A stretch of 64,000 bases of DNA from Rhodopseudomonas pentothenatexigens (GTDB lineage Bacteria > Pseudomonadota > Alphaproteobacteria > Rhizobiales > Xanthobacteraceae). The notes under the pieces are model-generated. The model worked only from the letters and a program-made list of their open reading frames with translations. It was not told where the DNA came from and ran no database searches. The stretch covers positions 1-64,000 of the forward strand of contig NZ_UFQQ01000025.1 in NCBI RefSeq assembly GCF_900218015.1, written 5' to 3'. Shown piece by piece: positions 50,779 through 60,261 of this stretch. The first letter of the stretch is position 1. Each line of letters opens with the position of its first letter. The translations under genes were made by a program, and so were the position numbers.

Positions 50779-51255
50779 TTATTGCTCCGTCGTGCCGATG
50801 AACTGCAGCACCACCTCGCGGCGGTGCGGCCTGGCGCGGTGCTCGATCAGGTAGATGCCCTGCCAGGTGCCGAGCGCGAGCCGGCCCTGCAGCACCGGGA
50901 TCTGCAGCGACACCGACGTCAGCATGGTCTTGACGTGGGCCGGCATGTCGTCCGGCCCCTCGGTATCGTGGCGCCAGCCGGCATGTTCCGGCGCGAGCTT
51001 GTTCAGCACCGTGGCAAGATCGGCCAGCACCGTCGGATCGGCGTTCTCCTGAATCGTCAGCGAGGCCGAGGTGTGACGCACGAACACCGTGACGCCGCCG
51101 TCCTTGGCCCGCGCCTCTTTGACGAAGGCCGCGACCTCGCGGGTGATGTCGGAGAAGCCGGCGCCGCCGGTCTGCACGGTCAGCACCGACGAGGCCACGG
51201 TAGTGGCGGTCGCGTGCGCCAGCGGTGCGCGGCTCAGGGTGCGGGGTGAATTCAT
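50779..51255 (-). CDS. YjbQ family protein
   Basis: The 158-residue protein matches the COG0432/YjbQ fold: FVRHTSASLTIQENADPTVLADL, HDTEGPDDMPAHVKTMLTSVSLQIPV, and QGRLALGTWQGIYLIEHR. It contains His and Glu residues of a likely metal or phosphate site. Homologues have thiamine-phosphate synthase-like activity in vitro; the biological role is unclear. The start at 51255 (MNSPRTL) avoids a TTG at 51261. It is 23 bases after an exported protein gene and may be co-transcribed. Confidence 0.9.
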   Translation of the reverse strand: MNSPRTLSRAPLAHATATTVASSVLTVQTGGAGFSDITREVAAFVKEARAKDGGVTVFVRHTSASLTIQENADPTVLADLATVLNKLAPEHAGWRHDTEGPDDMPAHVKTMLTSVSLQIPVLQGRLALGTWQGIYLIEHRARPHRREVVLQFIGTTEQ

Positions 51256-51278
51256 CGACAACCTCGCGTCGCGGCCGG

Positions 51279-51869
51279 TCAGATCTTGTCGCCGCTGATG
51301 TCCCGCTGCACCCGGGTCGCCATGTCGATCAGCTTGCGCCAGGCGCGCTCGAGGAAGCCCATCACCCGATCGACGTCCTGATCGCTCGGCAGCGGGATTT
51401 CCAGCTTGCGCTGGCCGTCCTTTTCGGTGACCTGCGGCTGAGGCAGCCTGTCGCTCTTCGGCATCGCCTCATCGGTCTTGGCGCCCGGCTGCCCGGCGCT
51501 GGCGAGTTGCGCTTTCAGGCTGTCATTGGCGGCGCGCAGCGCATCGGCCTCCTTCTTCAGCCGGTCGATCTCGGCCTGCAGCCGGCCGGTCTCGGCATCG
51601 AATGCGGCGCGTTCGTCGGCGATCGCGTAGCAGGCCCAGCCGCTGCCCTTGTCGGTGCAGGTCGAGACCTTGCCGGTACGGGTGTCGAGCCGCACCACGC
51701 CGTCGGCCGACGGCGTGAAGGTGTAACGGCCGTTCTCGCTGTCCGGCAGCGGCGTCTCGGCCAGGGCGCCGCCGGCGCCGCCGAACGCGATCAGCAGCGC
51801 CAGCGCCGCGACCCGGGGGCTGCGACGGGCGACGCCGCTGGGCGCCACGGCCAAAGGTGCAAAGCTCAT
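51279..51869 (-). CDS. Exported coiled-coil protein
   Basis: The 196-residue protein has an N-terminal signal (VAALALLIAFGGAGGALA) and a short beta part (YTFTPSADGVVRLDTRTGKVSTCTDKGSGWACYAI). A coiled coil lies at about 85-120 (ERAAFDAETGRLQAEIDRLK), and an amphipathic C-terminus follows (VMGFLERAWRKLIDMATRVQRDI). Two cysteines (TCTDKGSGWACY) may form a disulfide. Family not recognised. It lies between a DsbA-like gene and the YjbQ gene on the same strand. Confidence 0.75.
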   Translation of the reverse strand: MSFAPLAVAPSGVARRSPRVAALALLIAFGGAGGALAETPLPDSENGRYTFTPSADGVVRLDTRTGKVSTCTDKGSGWACYAIADERAAFDAETGRLQAEIDRLKKEADALRAANDSLKAQLASAGQPGAKTDEAMPKSDRLPQPQVTEKDGQRKLEIPLPSDQDVDRVMGFLERAWRKLIDMATRVQRDISGDKI

Positions 51870-51903
51870 CGGGATGCTCCCGCCTTTCGGATGAAGACCC
51901 TGC

Positions 51904-52539
51904 CTATATGGGGCTTCGGTTCGCCGGCCGGTACGGGGCGCGGCCGGATTTCAACGCATCCTCGAGCAGTTCGATCCGGTCCTGGCCCCAGAACACCTCG
52001 CCGTCGAGCACATAGGCCGGCGAGCCGAACACGTCGGCCGCGATGGCGTCCTGCCGGTTCTGATCGTAGGCGGCGCGAATCTGGTCCGAACCGGCATGCG
52101 CCAACAGCTTCTCGCCGGGCAGGCCGGCCGCATCGGCGAGTTCGATCAGCACATTTGGCTGGGTGAGGTCGAGCTCGCGCTCCCACACCGCGGCATAAGC
52201 GCGCTGCAGATACGGCTCGGGGTCGAGCCCGGCGGCGAGCGCCGCGATCACCACGCCGTCGGCGAGCCGCGCGTCGAACGGCCAGTGCTTCGGCCACAAT
52301 TTGAAGTCGAGACCGCGCTTGTCGCGCCAGCGCTGCAGCTCGACCAGCCGGTAGTGCTGCCGCGCCGGATGCCGCTTGGCCAGCGGCAGGCCGCCGGTCT
52401 CGGAAAACAGCCCGGTCAACAGCACCGGCTTGTAGGTGAGATGAATGTCGTAGGTCTCCACCAGCCGCCGCAACTGCTGATGGCCGATATAGGCCCAGGG
52501 GGACTGGAACGAGAAGTAGTAGTCGATCCGACGCGGCAT
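51904..52539 (-). CDS. DsbA-family 2-hydroxychromene-2-carboxylate isomerase-like protein
   Basis: The 211-residue protein has a thioredoxin-like DsbA fold with an inserted helical domain. Key parts are YYFSFQSPWAYIGHQQL (Ser in the active-site position typical of kappa-class GST/HCCA isomerases), YKPVLLTGLFSETGG, and FGSPAYVLDGEVFWGQDRIELLEDAL. It likely uses glutathione for isomerase or reductase reactions; the naphthalene-degradation role is not implied. The start at 52539 is preceded by GGAGAG. It heads a three-gene minus-strand run. Confidence 0.88.
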   Translation of the reverse strand: MPRRIDYYFSFQSPWAYIGHQQLRRLVETYDIHLTYKPVLLTGLFSETGGLPLAKRHPARQHYRLVELQRWRDKRGLDFKLWPKHWPFDARLADGVVIAALAAGLDPEPYLQRAYAAVWERELDLTQPNVLIELADAAGLPGEKLLAHAGSDQIRAAYDQNRQDAIAADVFGSPAYVLDGEVFWGQDRIELLEDALKSGRAPYRPANRSPI

Positions 52540-52744
52540 GCGCTCTCCGATGGCGGGGGGGACCTTCCGTCCGCCGCTGCGAACGGCTCGCTGGAAGCGG
52601 CCGCATCGGATCAGAGCCATTCCCGTCGTGCAAGCCGGATCATGGCGCAGCGCCGCAAACGCGCTGCGGACAAGTTATCGCATCGACTCGCAAATCATCA
52701 ATAAAATCAGCCAAAACAACACTGTAGGCGGCTGCGACCGAATC

Positions 52745-52773
52745 TTGACTTGCCTACAGGTGGTCAGTATGGT
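52745..52773 (+). promoter_or_regulatory. Candidate sigma-70-type promoter of the atp F0 operon
   Basis: TTGACT (52745-52750) and TATGGT (52768-52773) are separated by 17 bases, upstream of atpI (52844). It is the best visible promoter between the divergent DsbA-like gene and atpI. The region before it (52680-52720) is AT-rich. Confidence 0.5.
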
Positions 52774-52843
52774 CCGCGCGGCTTTTAAGGGTTTCTGGGG
52801 CGTTATTTCATCGTTAGCGGCAGCTGGTTCGGGTCTCCACGAC

Positions 52844-53230
52844 ATGGCGGACGACACGCACGACAGCAGCCGACCAGCGCATGAACCGCGCGACGGATCG
52901 CCTGAGGAGGCTGCGCTTTCCGCACGGCTCGGAAGCCTGGAACAACGGTTGGCCCATTCTCGGGTGAACCGGAAACTCCAGTCGGATCAATCCGAAACAG
53001 GAAGTGAAAACGGACATGCCAAAGCCTCGGCGATGGCGCTCGGTTTTCGGCTTTCATCGGAGTTGATTGCGGGCGTTCTCGGCGGAGCGGCTCTCGGCTG
53101 GGGTATCGATCGTTTGTTTTCGACCTCGCCCTGGGGTCTCATCGCGTTTGCGCTGATCGGCTTCATCGCCGGTGTGGTCAATGTGATGCGGGCAGCAGGC
53201 GTCATGGCGAAACAGTCCGAGCGACTCTGA
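52844..53230 (+). CDS. atpI: ATP synthase accessory protein I
   Basis: The 128-residue protein has a charged N-terminal half (SLEQRLAHSRVNRKLQSDQS) and two C-terminal helices: LSSELIAGVLGGAALGWGID and LIAFALIGFIAGVVNVMRAA, matching AtpI (FF-type assembly factor). It helps assemble the c-ring and is usually first in the F0 operon. The start at 52844 is chosen because upstream Met codons have no family similarity. The F0 subunit a gene follows 69 bases later. Confidence 0.9.
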   Translation: MADDTHDSSRPAHEPRDGSPEEAALSARLGSLEQRLAHSRVNRKLQSDQSETGSENGHAKASAMALGFRLSSELIAGVLGGAALGWGIDRLFSTSPWGLIAFALIGFIAGVVNVMRAAGVMAKQSERL

Positions 53231-53299
53231 GCGGGATCCAAGGCGCACCGATCGTTCGAATCCCGCGCAAGCTCGCGACACCGACAGACTGAGAGACGA

Positions 53300-54046
53300 A
53301 TGGCCGCCGATCCGATCCATCAGTTCCAGATCACCAAGCTCTTCACCCTCGGTCACGTTGGCGGACAAGAAATCGCGTTCACCAACTCGTCGGCCTACAT
53401 GTTCGGCACGGTGGCGCTGATCGCCGTCCTGATGCTGGTGCCGGGCCGCCAATTGGTACCGGGCCGGTTCCAGTCGATCGCGGAGCTGTCCTACGAATTC
53501 GTCGCCAACATGATACGGTCGACGGCCGGCAAGGAAGGGCTGAAGTTCTTCCCGCTGGTGTTCTCGCTGTTCATGTTCATCGCCGTCTCGAACCTGATCG
53601 GCATCGTGCCCTACACCTTCACGGTGTCGAGCCACCTGATCGTCACCGTCGCGCTGGCGCTGCTGGTGTTCTTCACGGTGCTGATCTACGGGTTTTCCAA
53701 GAACGGCCTGAAGTTCTTCAAGCTGTTCGTGCCCTCCGGCGTGCCGATCTACATCCTGCCGCTGGTCGTCTTCATCGAAGTCATCTCGTTCTTCCTCAAG
53801 CCGGTTTCGCACTCGGTGCGTCTGTTCGCCAACATGCTGGCGGGCCACATCGCGCTGAAGGTGTTCGCGAGCTTCGTGGCGATGCTCGGCGCACTGGGCA
53901 TCGTCGGCTGGTTCGGCGCCGTGCTGCCGCTCGGCCTGACCATCGCGCTGACCGCGCTGGAGCTGCTGGTCGCGTTCCTGCAGGCTTATGTGTTCGCCAT
54001 TTTGACTTGCATCTATCTCAACGATGCAATTCATCCGGGCCACTAA
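53300..54046 (+). CDS. atpB: ATP synthase F0 subunit a
   Basis: The 248-residue protein has about six helices and the conserved proton-path motifs. The essential Arg lies in [15 protein letters not shown]; further family segments are [19 protein letters not shown] and [20 protein letters not shown]. It forms the stator half-channel for H+ beside the c-ring. It is the second gene of the F0 operon and precedes atpE. Confidence 0.97.
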   Translation: MAADPIHQFQITKLFTLGHVGGQEIAFTNSSAYMFGTVALIAVLMLVPGRQLVPGRFQSIAELSYEFVANMIRSTAGKEGLKFFPLVFSLFMFIAVSNLIGIVPYTFTVSSHLIVTVALALLVFFTVLIYGFSKNGLKFFKLFVPSGVPIYILPLVVFIEVISFFLKPVSHSVRLFANMLAGHIALKVFASFVAMLGALGIVGWFGAVLPLGLTIALTALELLVAFLQAYVFAILTCIYLNDAIHPGH

Positions 54047-54094
54047 AGACCCACTCGCAAACGACTACACCCAACCCCAACAGGAGTTCGTTAC

Positions 54095-54322
54095 ATGGAT
54101 CCGATTGCCGCGAAGTACATTGGCGCTGGTATTGCCTGCATTGGCATGGGCGGCGCCGGCGCTGGCGTGGGCATCATCTTCGGCAACTACCTCGCCGCTG
54201 CGGTGCGTAACCCCTCGGCCGCCCAGGGCCAGTTCGGCAACCTGATTTTCGGCTTCGCGGTGACCGAAGCGCTCGGCATCTTCTCGCTGCTGATCGCGCT
54301 GCTGCTGCTGTTCGCCCTCTAA
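54095..54322 (+). CDS. atpE: ATP synthase F0 subunit c
   Basis: The 75-residue protein is two helices joined by a polar loop ([12 protein letters not shown]). The proton-binding carboxylate is Glu58 in [19 protein letters not shown] in helix 1 is the helix-packing glycine motif. It forms the c-ring. It has an AGGAG ribosome-binding site and lies between atpB and the b' gene. Confidence 0.97.
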   Translation: MDPIAAKYIGAGIACIGMGGAGAGVGIIFGNYLAAAVRNPSAAQGQFGNLIFGFAVTEALGIFSLLIALLLLFAL

Positions 54323-54379
54323 GATCCAAAATCCGGTCCTGACCTTCCGGGGTCGTGACCGGCCGAACAGGAGAAGCCC

Positions 54380-54937
54380 GTGGCTCAAGGTCATGGCGAC
54401 GCCAAGGGCACCACTGCCCACACGGAAGCGGGCGGAGGCCACAAGGCGCCGTTCCCGCCCTTCCAGCAGGAAACCTTTGCCTCGCAACTGGTGTCGCTGG
54501 CGATCGCATTCGTTGCGCTCTACCTGATCGTTTCCAAGATCGCACTGCCGCGCGTCGGCGGTGTGATCGAAGAGCGGCAGAAGACCATCGACGGCGATCT
54601 GGCGGCGGCTCAGAAGCTGAAGGGCGAGGCGGACGACGCGCTGAAAGCCTATGAGGCCGAACTCGCCGACGCCCGCGCCCGGGCCCAGGCGATCGGCGCG
54701 GAAACCCGCGAAAAGCTCAACGCGCAGGCGGAAGCCGAGCGCAAGACGCTGGAACAGCGGCTGGCGGCGAAGCTCGCCGACGCCGAAAAGACCATCGCAG
54801 CCACCCGAACGGCGGCGATGGGTAACGTGCGCAACATCGCTTCGGACGCCGCTTCGGCGATCGTCCAGCAGCTTGCCGGCGTCACGCCGGACGGCAAGGC
54901 GGTGGACAGCGCGGTCGACGCTTCGTTGAAGGGTTGA
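54380..54937 (+). CDS. ATP synthase F0 subunit b'
   Basis: The 185-residue protein starts at GTG with a long polar N-terminus and one helix ([21 protein letters not shown]), followed by a long coiled coil ([20 protein letters not shown]). This is the b' form found with b in alphaproteobacteria and cyanobacteria, forming the peripheral stalk. GGAG precedes the start. The stop is five bases before the b gene start. Confidence 0.93.
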   Translation: MAQGHGDAKGTTAHTEAGGGHKAPFPPFQQETFASQLVSLAIAFVALYLIVSKIALPRVGGVIEERQKTIDGDLAAAQKLKGEADDALKAYEAELADARARAQAIGAETREKLNAQAEAERKTLEQRLAAKLADAEKTIAATRTAAMGNVRNIASDAASAIVQQLAGVTPDGKAVDSAVDASLKG

Positions 54938-54942
54938 GGCTG

Positions 54943-55434
54943 ATGGCAATCTTCGCAGAAGCAGAGACCTGGGTCGCCGTCGCGTTCGTGATCCTGCTCG
55001 CCGTGTTCGCTTATTTCGGCGTGCACCGCACCGTGCTGCAGGCGCTGGACAAGCGTCGCGACCGGATCAAGGCGGAGCTCGACGAAGCGCGCAAGCTGAA
55101 GGACGAGGCCGCCAAGCTGCTCGCCGACTATCGGGCGCGCCGGGCCTCGGCCGAACGCGAAGCGCAGGCGATCGTCGAGAGCGCCAAGGCGGATGCCGAG
55201 CGGATCGCGGCGGAAGCCAAGGCCAAGCTGGAAGACTTCGTCGCCCGTCGCACCAAGAGTGCAGAGAGCAAGATCGCCCTCGCCGAAGCCCAGGCGCTCG
55301 CCGACGTTCGTGCGGCGGCGGCCGAAGCCGCGGTGGCCGCAGCCTCCCGGATCCTGTCCGAGTCGGTCAAGGGCAACCTCGCCGACGAACTGCTCAACAA
55401 AGGCATCCAGGAAGTCCGCGGCAAACTCAATTGA
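54943..55434 (+). CDS. atpF: ATP synthase F0 subunit b
   Basis: The 163-residue protein has one helix ([19 protein letters not shown]) then a long Ala/Lys/Glu coiled coil ([20 protein letters not shown]). It joins b' in the peripheral stalk. ATG at 54943 is used; a TTG nine bases upstream is less likely. It is the last gene of the operon and ends at a strong terminator. The F1 genes are not in this window. Confidence 0.95.
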   Translation: MAIFAEAETWVAVAFVILLAVFAYFGVHRTVLQALDKRRDRIKAELDEARKLKDEAAKLLADYRARRASAEREAQAIVESAKADAERIAAEAKAKLEDFVARRTKSAESKIALAEAQALADVRAAAAEAAVAAASRILSESVKGNLADELLNKGIQEVRGKLN

Positions 55435-55457
55435 GCTGACGCCTCCTCGAGCAAATC

Positions 55458-55490
55458 AAAGGCCGGCGCGAGCGATCGCGCCGGCCTTTT
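55458..55490 (+). terminator. Rho-independent terminator of the F0 operon
   Basis: AAAGGCCGGCGCGA pairs with the inverse TCGCGCCGGCCTTT around GCGA, followed by T residues at about 55486-55491. It starts about 25 bases after the atpF stop. Confidence 0.93.
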
Positions 55491-55662
55491 TCGTTTGATT
55501 TGCCGATCGTCTCCGCCATCCCCTGGAGAGGAAAGGTCGACCAGCCGGCTGCGGAGCAGGATGCAGGGCGGGGGTGAGGGTGAGCCACGAATCCGGCGAT
55601 CCTGTATTTAGAGCGGTTCATCGTTTGATTGAAACGATCCAACCTTTCCGAAGACACTGAGT

Positions 55663-55768
55663 CCTCACCCTGAGGAGCCCGGCGAAGCCGGGCGTCTCGA
55701 AGGATGGGGCAACGCATTCCGTGCGTCACATGGTTCGAGACGGCGCTACGCGCCTCCTCACCATGAGG
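55663..55768. repeat. Two-part palindromic repeat after the F0 operon
   Basis: CCTCACCCTGAGG to CGAAGGATGG (55663-55707) and CATGGTTCGAGACGG to CACCATGAGG (55729-55768) are the same two modules as at 47718-47825 and in the same order. The gap 55491-55952 contains nothing else coding that I can see. Confidence 0.85.
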
Positions 55769-55952
55769 TTGTGCGTGTGGCAGGCGGTGCGGATCAGCTC
55801 CGATTCGATGAAAAGAAGAACTGCTCTAGCACGCGGAACGAGCCCGCCGGAACAGGCGCGGGCATGCCTCTCGGTCTTCTCACCAACCGACCCCGCGCTC
55901 GGTGCGCGAGCGCCCCTCCCCCTCCGGGGGAACGTGAAGGGGGGCGTCTCGC

Positions 55953-56606
55953 TTACTTCCGCCTGCTTCGCGGCTCCGGCTTCAGCGCCTGCGGATCGAA
56001 GCCGACATAGAACACGTAGGCATCGTTGGCCGCGACCGACGGTGCCGGATAGGCGACGTCCTCGGCCACCAGGCTGAACGGCACGCTGCCGTCAGGCTGC
56101 ATCGAGACGCTGGTACGGTATGCCTTGGTGAAGACCGTCTTCGGCGACACGCCTTCCTGAACCACGGCGACGCGCAGCGGCACGTCCACCGAGGTCGGCG
56201 CGCCGGCGGGACCGGCGATGATCCGGCCCTGGATGCCGATCTTGGCCGTGATGATGCCGGAGTTGAGATTGCATTCGCGCGCCGTGCGGCTGATGACCGC
56301 CTGATAGCGCAGATCGGCGCCGGCCGCCTCCTTGCCAGGCAGGCCGACCGCATAGGTCGAAGCCCCGGAGCGCACCGTCACCGAGGGGCAGGTCAATTGG
56401 CTCTCGACTGGCGGACCGTTGGAGACGGTCGGGTCCGGCTGCTGCTGCGAGGAGCCGCCGAACAGGCTCTTGAAACGATCGGTGATCGACTGCGACCACG
56501 CCGGCGTCGCCGCCAGCACCGCGCCGCAGAACCCCACCACGACAGTGACCCGCGCCGCTTGCCAAGCCCGCCGCCGCGCCGACACCCGTTCAATCTCCTG
56601 AGCCAT
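55953..56606 (-). CDS. Exported hypothetical protein
   Basis: The 217-residue protein has an N-terminal Arg-rich and hydrophobic signal (VTVVVGFCGAVLAATPAWSQS) followed by a short Gln/Pro linker. A beta-rich domain with two cysteines follows (QLTCPSVTVRSGASTYAVG, RECNLNSGIITAKIGIQGRI, VAVVQEGVSPKTVFTKAYRT). The family is not recognised. It may be a periplasmic or lipoprotein-like protein; there is no lipobox. It is on the minus strand after the GNAT gene. Confidence 0.75.
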   Translation of the reverse strand: MAQEIERVSARRRAWQAARVTVVVGFCGAVLAATPAWSQSITDRFKSLFGGSSQQQPDPTVSNGPPVESQLTCPSVTVRSGASTYAVGLPGKEAAGADLRYQAVISRTARECNLNSGIITAKIGIQGRIIAGPAGAPTSVDVPLRVAVVQEGVSPKTVFTKAYRTSVSMQPDGSVPFSLVAEDVAYPAPSVAANDAYVFYVGFDPQALKPEPRSRRK

Positions 56607-56703
56607 TCACCCTACCCGGTCCGTGCACTCGTTTCGACCGCCGGGGTTATAGCAAAGCAAAGCCGGCGAACCAAAGGCACCCGACGTTGCAATGCGTGTC
56701 GAA

Positions 56704-57291
56704 TCAGCCGCGAAAATCCTCGTGCAGCAGACCGAACAACAGATGGTCCTGCCAGACGCCGTTGATGCAGAGATAGCGCCGCGCCAACCCCTCCCGGGTG
56801 AAGCCGCATTTCTCCAGCACGCGGATCGACGGTGCATTGGTGGGGATACAGGCGGCTTCGACCCGGTGCAGGTTGAGCTCGCCGAACAGGGTCGGCAGCA
56901 GCACCCGCAGCGCGGCGGTCATATAGCCCTGGTGGGCGAACGGCTGGCCGATCCAGTAGCCGATGGTCCCGGCCTGGACGATGCCGCGCCGGACATTAGC
57001 CAGCGTGACGCCGCCGACCAGCTGGCCGCCCTGCTCGCGAAACACCAGAAACGGATAGGATCGGTCGGCGGCAATATCCTCGGCGTAGCGCCGCAGCCGC
57101 CGCCGGAAGCCGGCCCGGGTCAGATCGTCCGACGGCCAGATCGGCTCCCACGGCGTCAGATAGGCCCGGCTGTATTCGCGCAGCTCCGCCCATTGCGGAA
57201 AGTCCGCCATTTGCGGGGCGCGTAGCAGAAGCCCATGGCCGCGCGGCGCTAGTGCTGCAGGTCCGACGGACGGCATTCGAAACAGCGCCAT
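56704..57291 (-). CDS. GNAT acetyltransferase, RimJ/RimL-like
   Basis: The 195-residue protein has the RimJ-type layout: LLLRAPQMADFPQWAELREYSR, RSYPFLVFREQGGQLVGGVTL, the CoA-binding region GYWIGQPFAHQGYMTAALRVLL, and VEAACIPTNAPSIRVLEKCGFTREG. It likely acetylates an N-terminal residue of a protein (for example ribosomal) or a small amine. The start at 57291 avoids an extra upstream Met. It follows the M16 peptidase gene on the same strand by 59 bases. Confidence 0.9.
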   Translation of the reverse strand: MALFRMPSVGPAALAPRGHGLLLRAPQMADFPQWAELREYSRAYLTPWEPIWPSDDLTRAGFRRRLRRYAEDIAADRSYPFLVFREQGGQLVGGVTLANVRRGIVQAGTIGYWIGQPFAHQGYMTAALRVLLPTLFGELNLHRVEAACIPTNAPSIRVLEKCGFTREGLARRYLCINGVWQDHLLFGLLHEDFRG

Positions 57292-57350
57292 GGGCGGCAC
57301 TCCCGACCCGCGACCCGGCGGGCCTCGAACGCCGCGACTGCGGCGTCAGC

Positions 57351-58640
57351 TCAATGATAGGACGTCTTGGCCTTGGATTGTGTCAAGCCTTCCGCATGGC
57401 CGACAGCTCTGTCGAGACCGCGGCCGCTGCCGAGCGCCACCACCGCAGGCCGGCTGCGCGCCAGCAGCGTGCGCCCGGCTTCGCGTGCGGTTTCGATGGT
57501 GACGGCATCGATCCGCCCGACCAGTTCGTCGACCGGCAACGGCCGGCCATAGGCCAGGATGTGGCGGGCGAGTTGCTCGGCGCGCGACGAACAGCTCTCC
57601 AGCGCCATCAGCAGGCCGGCCTTCATCTGAGCCTTGGCACGGGAGATCTCGGCATCCGTCAGCGTGTCGACCGCCTCGTTGATGACGTCGACGATCACTT
57701 CCATCATCTCCGGCGCGTCGGCCGGATCGGTGCCGGTGTAGAGCCCGAAGAACCCGGTGTCGCTGTAGGGCGCGTGGAAGGTGTAGATCGAGTAGCACAG
57801 CCCGCGCTTTTCCCGCACCTCCTGGAACAGCCGCGACGACATCCCGCCGCCGAGAATGTTGGTGAACACCTGCATGCTGAACAGCGTCGGCGCCCCCTGC
57901 GGCAGCCCTTCCAGCGCCAGGGTGAGATGCGCCTGCTCCAGATCGCGATGCACCACGCGGGAGCCGCCGGCGCCGAACATCGCCGGCTGCGGCTTCGGAG
58001 CCGGGGTGGCGTCGAAGCTGGCGAAGCGGTGCGACACCTCTTCGACGATGCGGGCGTGATCGACGGCGCCGGCCGCCGCCACCACCATGTCGGGCCCGCG
58101 ATAATGCGTCGACAGATAGGATTGCAGTTTCTCGCGGCTGAAGCTCTTCAGCGTCTTGGCGGTGCCGAGCAGCGAGCGGCCGATCGGCTGCTCCGGATAG
58201 CAAAGCTCGTTGAGATACTCGAACACCACGTCGTCGGGGGTGTCCTGCGCGGCACCGATCTCCTGCACGATCACGCTCTTCTCGCGTTCGAGCTCTTCGG
58301 CCTCGAACGACGGATTGGCCAGGATGTCGGACAATACGTCGAGCGCCAGCGGCACATCGGCCTTCATCACCCGTGCGTAATACGCCGTGGTCTCGGTCGA
58401 GGTGCCGGCATTGAGGTCGCCGCCGACCGCCTCGATCTCCTCGGCGATCTCGCGCGAGCTGCGGCGCGTGGTGCCCTTGAACGCCATGTGTTCGAGCAGA
58501 TGCGAGATGCCGTGCTCGTCGGGCTTCTCGTCGCGGCCGCCGACGCCGGTCCAGACGCCGAGCGCCGCGGTTTCCAGATGCGGCATGGTGTCGGTGACGA
58601 CGGTGAGGCCGGAGGGCAGCTTGCTGACTTCGACGGTCAT
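57351..58640 (-). CDS. M16 family zinc peptidase (mitochondrial processing peptidase-like)
   Basis: The 429-residue protein has the inverted zinc motif HLLEH (H47-x-x-E50-H51) in HGISHLLEHMAFKGT, with the third ligand Glu in ELEREKSVIVQEI further on. The two homologous halves and the glycine-rich loop (GAPTLFSMQVFTNILGGGMSS) match MPP-beta-like bacterial peptidases. The ATG overlaps the thrC stop (ATGA), so it is translationally coupled to thrC. Such thrC-M16 pairs are common in alphaproteobacteria. It should act on peptides in the cytoplasm. Confidence 0.94.
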   Translation of the reverse strand: MTVEVSKLPSGLTVVTDTMPHLETAALGVWTGVGGRDEKPDEHGISHLLEHMAFKGTTRRSSREIAEEIEAVGGDLNAGTSTETTAYYARVMKADVPLALDVLSDILANPSFEAEELEREKSVIVQEIGAAQDTPDDVVFEYLNELCYPEQPIGRSLLGTAKTLKSFSREKLQSYLSTHYRGPDMVVAAAGAVDHARIVEEVSHRFASFDATPAPKPQPAMFGAGGSRVVHRDLEQAHLTLALEGLPQGAPTLFSMQVFTNILGGGMSSRLFQEVREKRGLCYSIYTFHAPYSDTGFFGLYTGTDPADAPEMMEVIVDVINEAVDTLTDAEISRAKAQMKAGLLMALESCSSRAEQLARHILAYGRPLPVDELVGRIDAVTIETAREAGRTLLARSRPAVVALGSGRGLDRAVGHAEGLTQSKAKTSYH

Positions 58641-60055
58641 CCGGCGGCTCCTTGCTTGGCGGCGCGGCTCACCGCCAGCACGTGACGTTCGATCGCGACC
58701 TGATCGCGCGGCATGATCTTGATCGACTCCGGCTTGCTCATCAGCCCGCCGAGCCAGGCCGGCAGCTCCGGCCGGATGCCGCAGGCGGCTTCCACCGCGT
58801 CCGGAAACTTCGCCGCATGGGCGGTCGACAGCACGATATTCGGCACCGTGGAATCGGTGGTGTCGCGGTCGGCCACCGCCAGCGCCACCGCGGTGTGCGG
58901 ATCAATCAGGTCGCCGGCCTCGCGCCAGGCGGCGCGGATCGCCGATTCGGTTTCCGCCTCGTCGGCGCGGCCGGCGTCGAACTCGTCGCGGATCGCGGCC
59001 AGCACCGCATCCGGCAGCACGAAGCGGCCGGACTGAGCCAGCGAGCCCATCAGCGAGCGGATCAGCGCGGCGTCGCGGCCGGAGGCCTCGAACAGCAGCC
59101 GCTCGAAATTCGACGACACCTGGATGTCCATCGACGGCGAGGTGGTGGCGTGGACTTCGCGCACCTCGTAGATCCCGGTCTTCAGCGTGCGCGCCAGGAT
59201 GTCGTTGACGTTGGCGGCGATCTTCAGCCGGCGCACCGGCAGGCCCATCTTCTTGGCGACATAGCCGGCGAAGATGTCGCCGAAATTGCCGGTCGGCACG
59301 GTGAAGTCGACCAGCCGGTTCGGCGCGCCGAGCGCCACCGCACTGGTGAAATAGTACACCACCTGAGCGACGATCCGCGCCCAGTTGATCGAGTTGACGC
59401 CGGACAGCGCCACCTGGTCGCGGAATTTATGGTGGTTGAACAGCCCCTTCACGATCGCCTGGCAATCGTCGAAATGGCCTTCGATCGCCAGCGGATGCAC
59501 GTTCGGCGCGCCGGACGTCGTCATCATCATCCGCTGCACATCGGAGATCCGGCCGTGCGGAAACAGCACCACCAGATCGACGTTGTTCAGATTGGCGAAG
59601 GCATCGACCGCGGCGCCGCCGGTGTCGCCGGAGGTCGCGACCACGATGGTGGTGCGCTGCCTGCGCTTCTCCAGCACGTGATCCATCAGCCGCGACAATA
59701 ACTGCATCGCAACGTCCTTGAACGCCAGCGTCGGACCGTGGAACAGCTCGAGCACGAACTGGCTCGGGCCGGTCTGGCGCAGCGGCACCACCGCCGGGTG
59801 GCGGAAGGTGGCGTAGGCGTCGCTGGCCATGCGGCCGAGTTCGGCGTCGGAAATCTCGCCGGCGACGAACGGCCGGATCACCTCGACGGCGACCTCCCAA
59901 TACGGCCGGCCGAACAGGCTGGTGATGGTGTCGGGGCTGAGCTGCGGCCAGACTTCGGGAATATACAGCCCGCCGTCACGGGCGAGCCCGGTCAGCATCA
60001 CATCGCAGAAGCCGAGGCGCGGGGCGTCGCCCCGGGTCGAAACATAGGTCGTCAA
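58637..60055 (-). CDS. thrC: Threonine synthase
   Basis: The 472-residue PLP enzyme has its lysine K113 in FHGPTLAFKDVAMQLL. Conserved segments include TTYVSTRGDAPRLGFCDVML, TSGDTGGAAVDAFANLNNVD, FTVPTGNFGDIFAGYVAKK and HPLAIEGHFDDCQAIVKGLF. It converts O-phosphohomoserine to threonine. The start is TTG at 60055, chosen because a GGAGG site lies seven bases upstream and LTTYVSTRGD is the family N-terminus; no ATG is suitable. A further TTG at 60067 overlaps the ribosome-binding site. It is coupled to the M16 gene. Confidence 0.95.
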   Translation of the reverse strand: MTTYVSTRGDAPRLGFCDVMLTGLARDGGLYIPEVWPQLSPDTITSLFGRPYWEVAVEVIRPFVAGEISDAELGRMASDAYATFRHPAVVPLRQTGPSQFVLELFHGPTLAFKDVAMQLLSRLMDHVLEKRRQRTTIVVATSGDTGGAAVDAFANLNNVDLVVLFPHGRISDVQRMMMTTSGAPNVHPLAIEGHFDDCQAIVKGLFNHHKFRDQVALSGVNSINWARIVAQVVYYFTSAVALGAPNRLVDFTVPTGNFGDIFAGYVAKKMGLPVRRLKIAANVNDILARTLKTGIYEVREVHATTSPSMDIQVSSNFERLLFEASGRDAALIRSLMGSLAQSGRFVLPDAVLAAIRDEFDAGRADEAETESAIRAAWREAGDLIDPHTAVALAVADRDTTDSTVPNIVLSTAHAAKFPDAVEAACGIRPELPAWLGGLMSKPESIKIMPRDQVAIERHVLAVSRAAKQGAAG

Positions 60056-60261
60056 GGGTGCCTCCAAAGGCCCGGCCTAACGCCCAAGCCTTTGATATTG
60101 ATCGAGTTCAGTCTCACGCGCGGGTGAAATCGGGCTCACCATAAAGGAGTTTGCCGCGCAGGGGAAATCGCTGCCCTCGGAGAAGCCCCCGATCGTGGCT
60201 CTGACCGGCAACGGGACATTGTCGCTGCACGTTGCCCCTATGCAGCAGGGGTGATGCCGCT

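Noticed and set aside
53249-53270. GTTCGAATCCC sequence between atpI and atpB, considered as a tRNA
   Set aside because: Only the T-arm-like motif is present; the gap is 69 bases and no acceptor or anticodon stem can be formed.
60088-60105. TTGATATTGATCGA considered as an FNR-type site near thrC
   Set aside because: The second half site is wrong (ATCGA not ATCAA), and thrC is not a typical FixK target.
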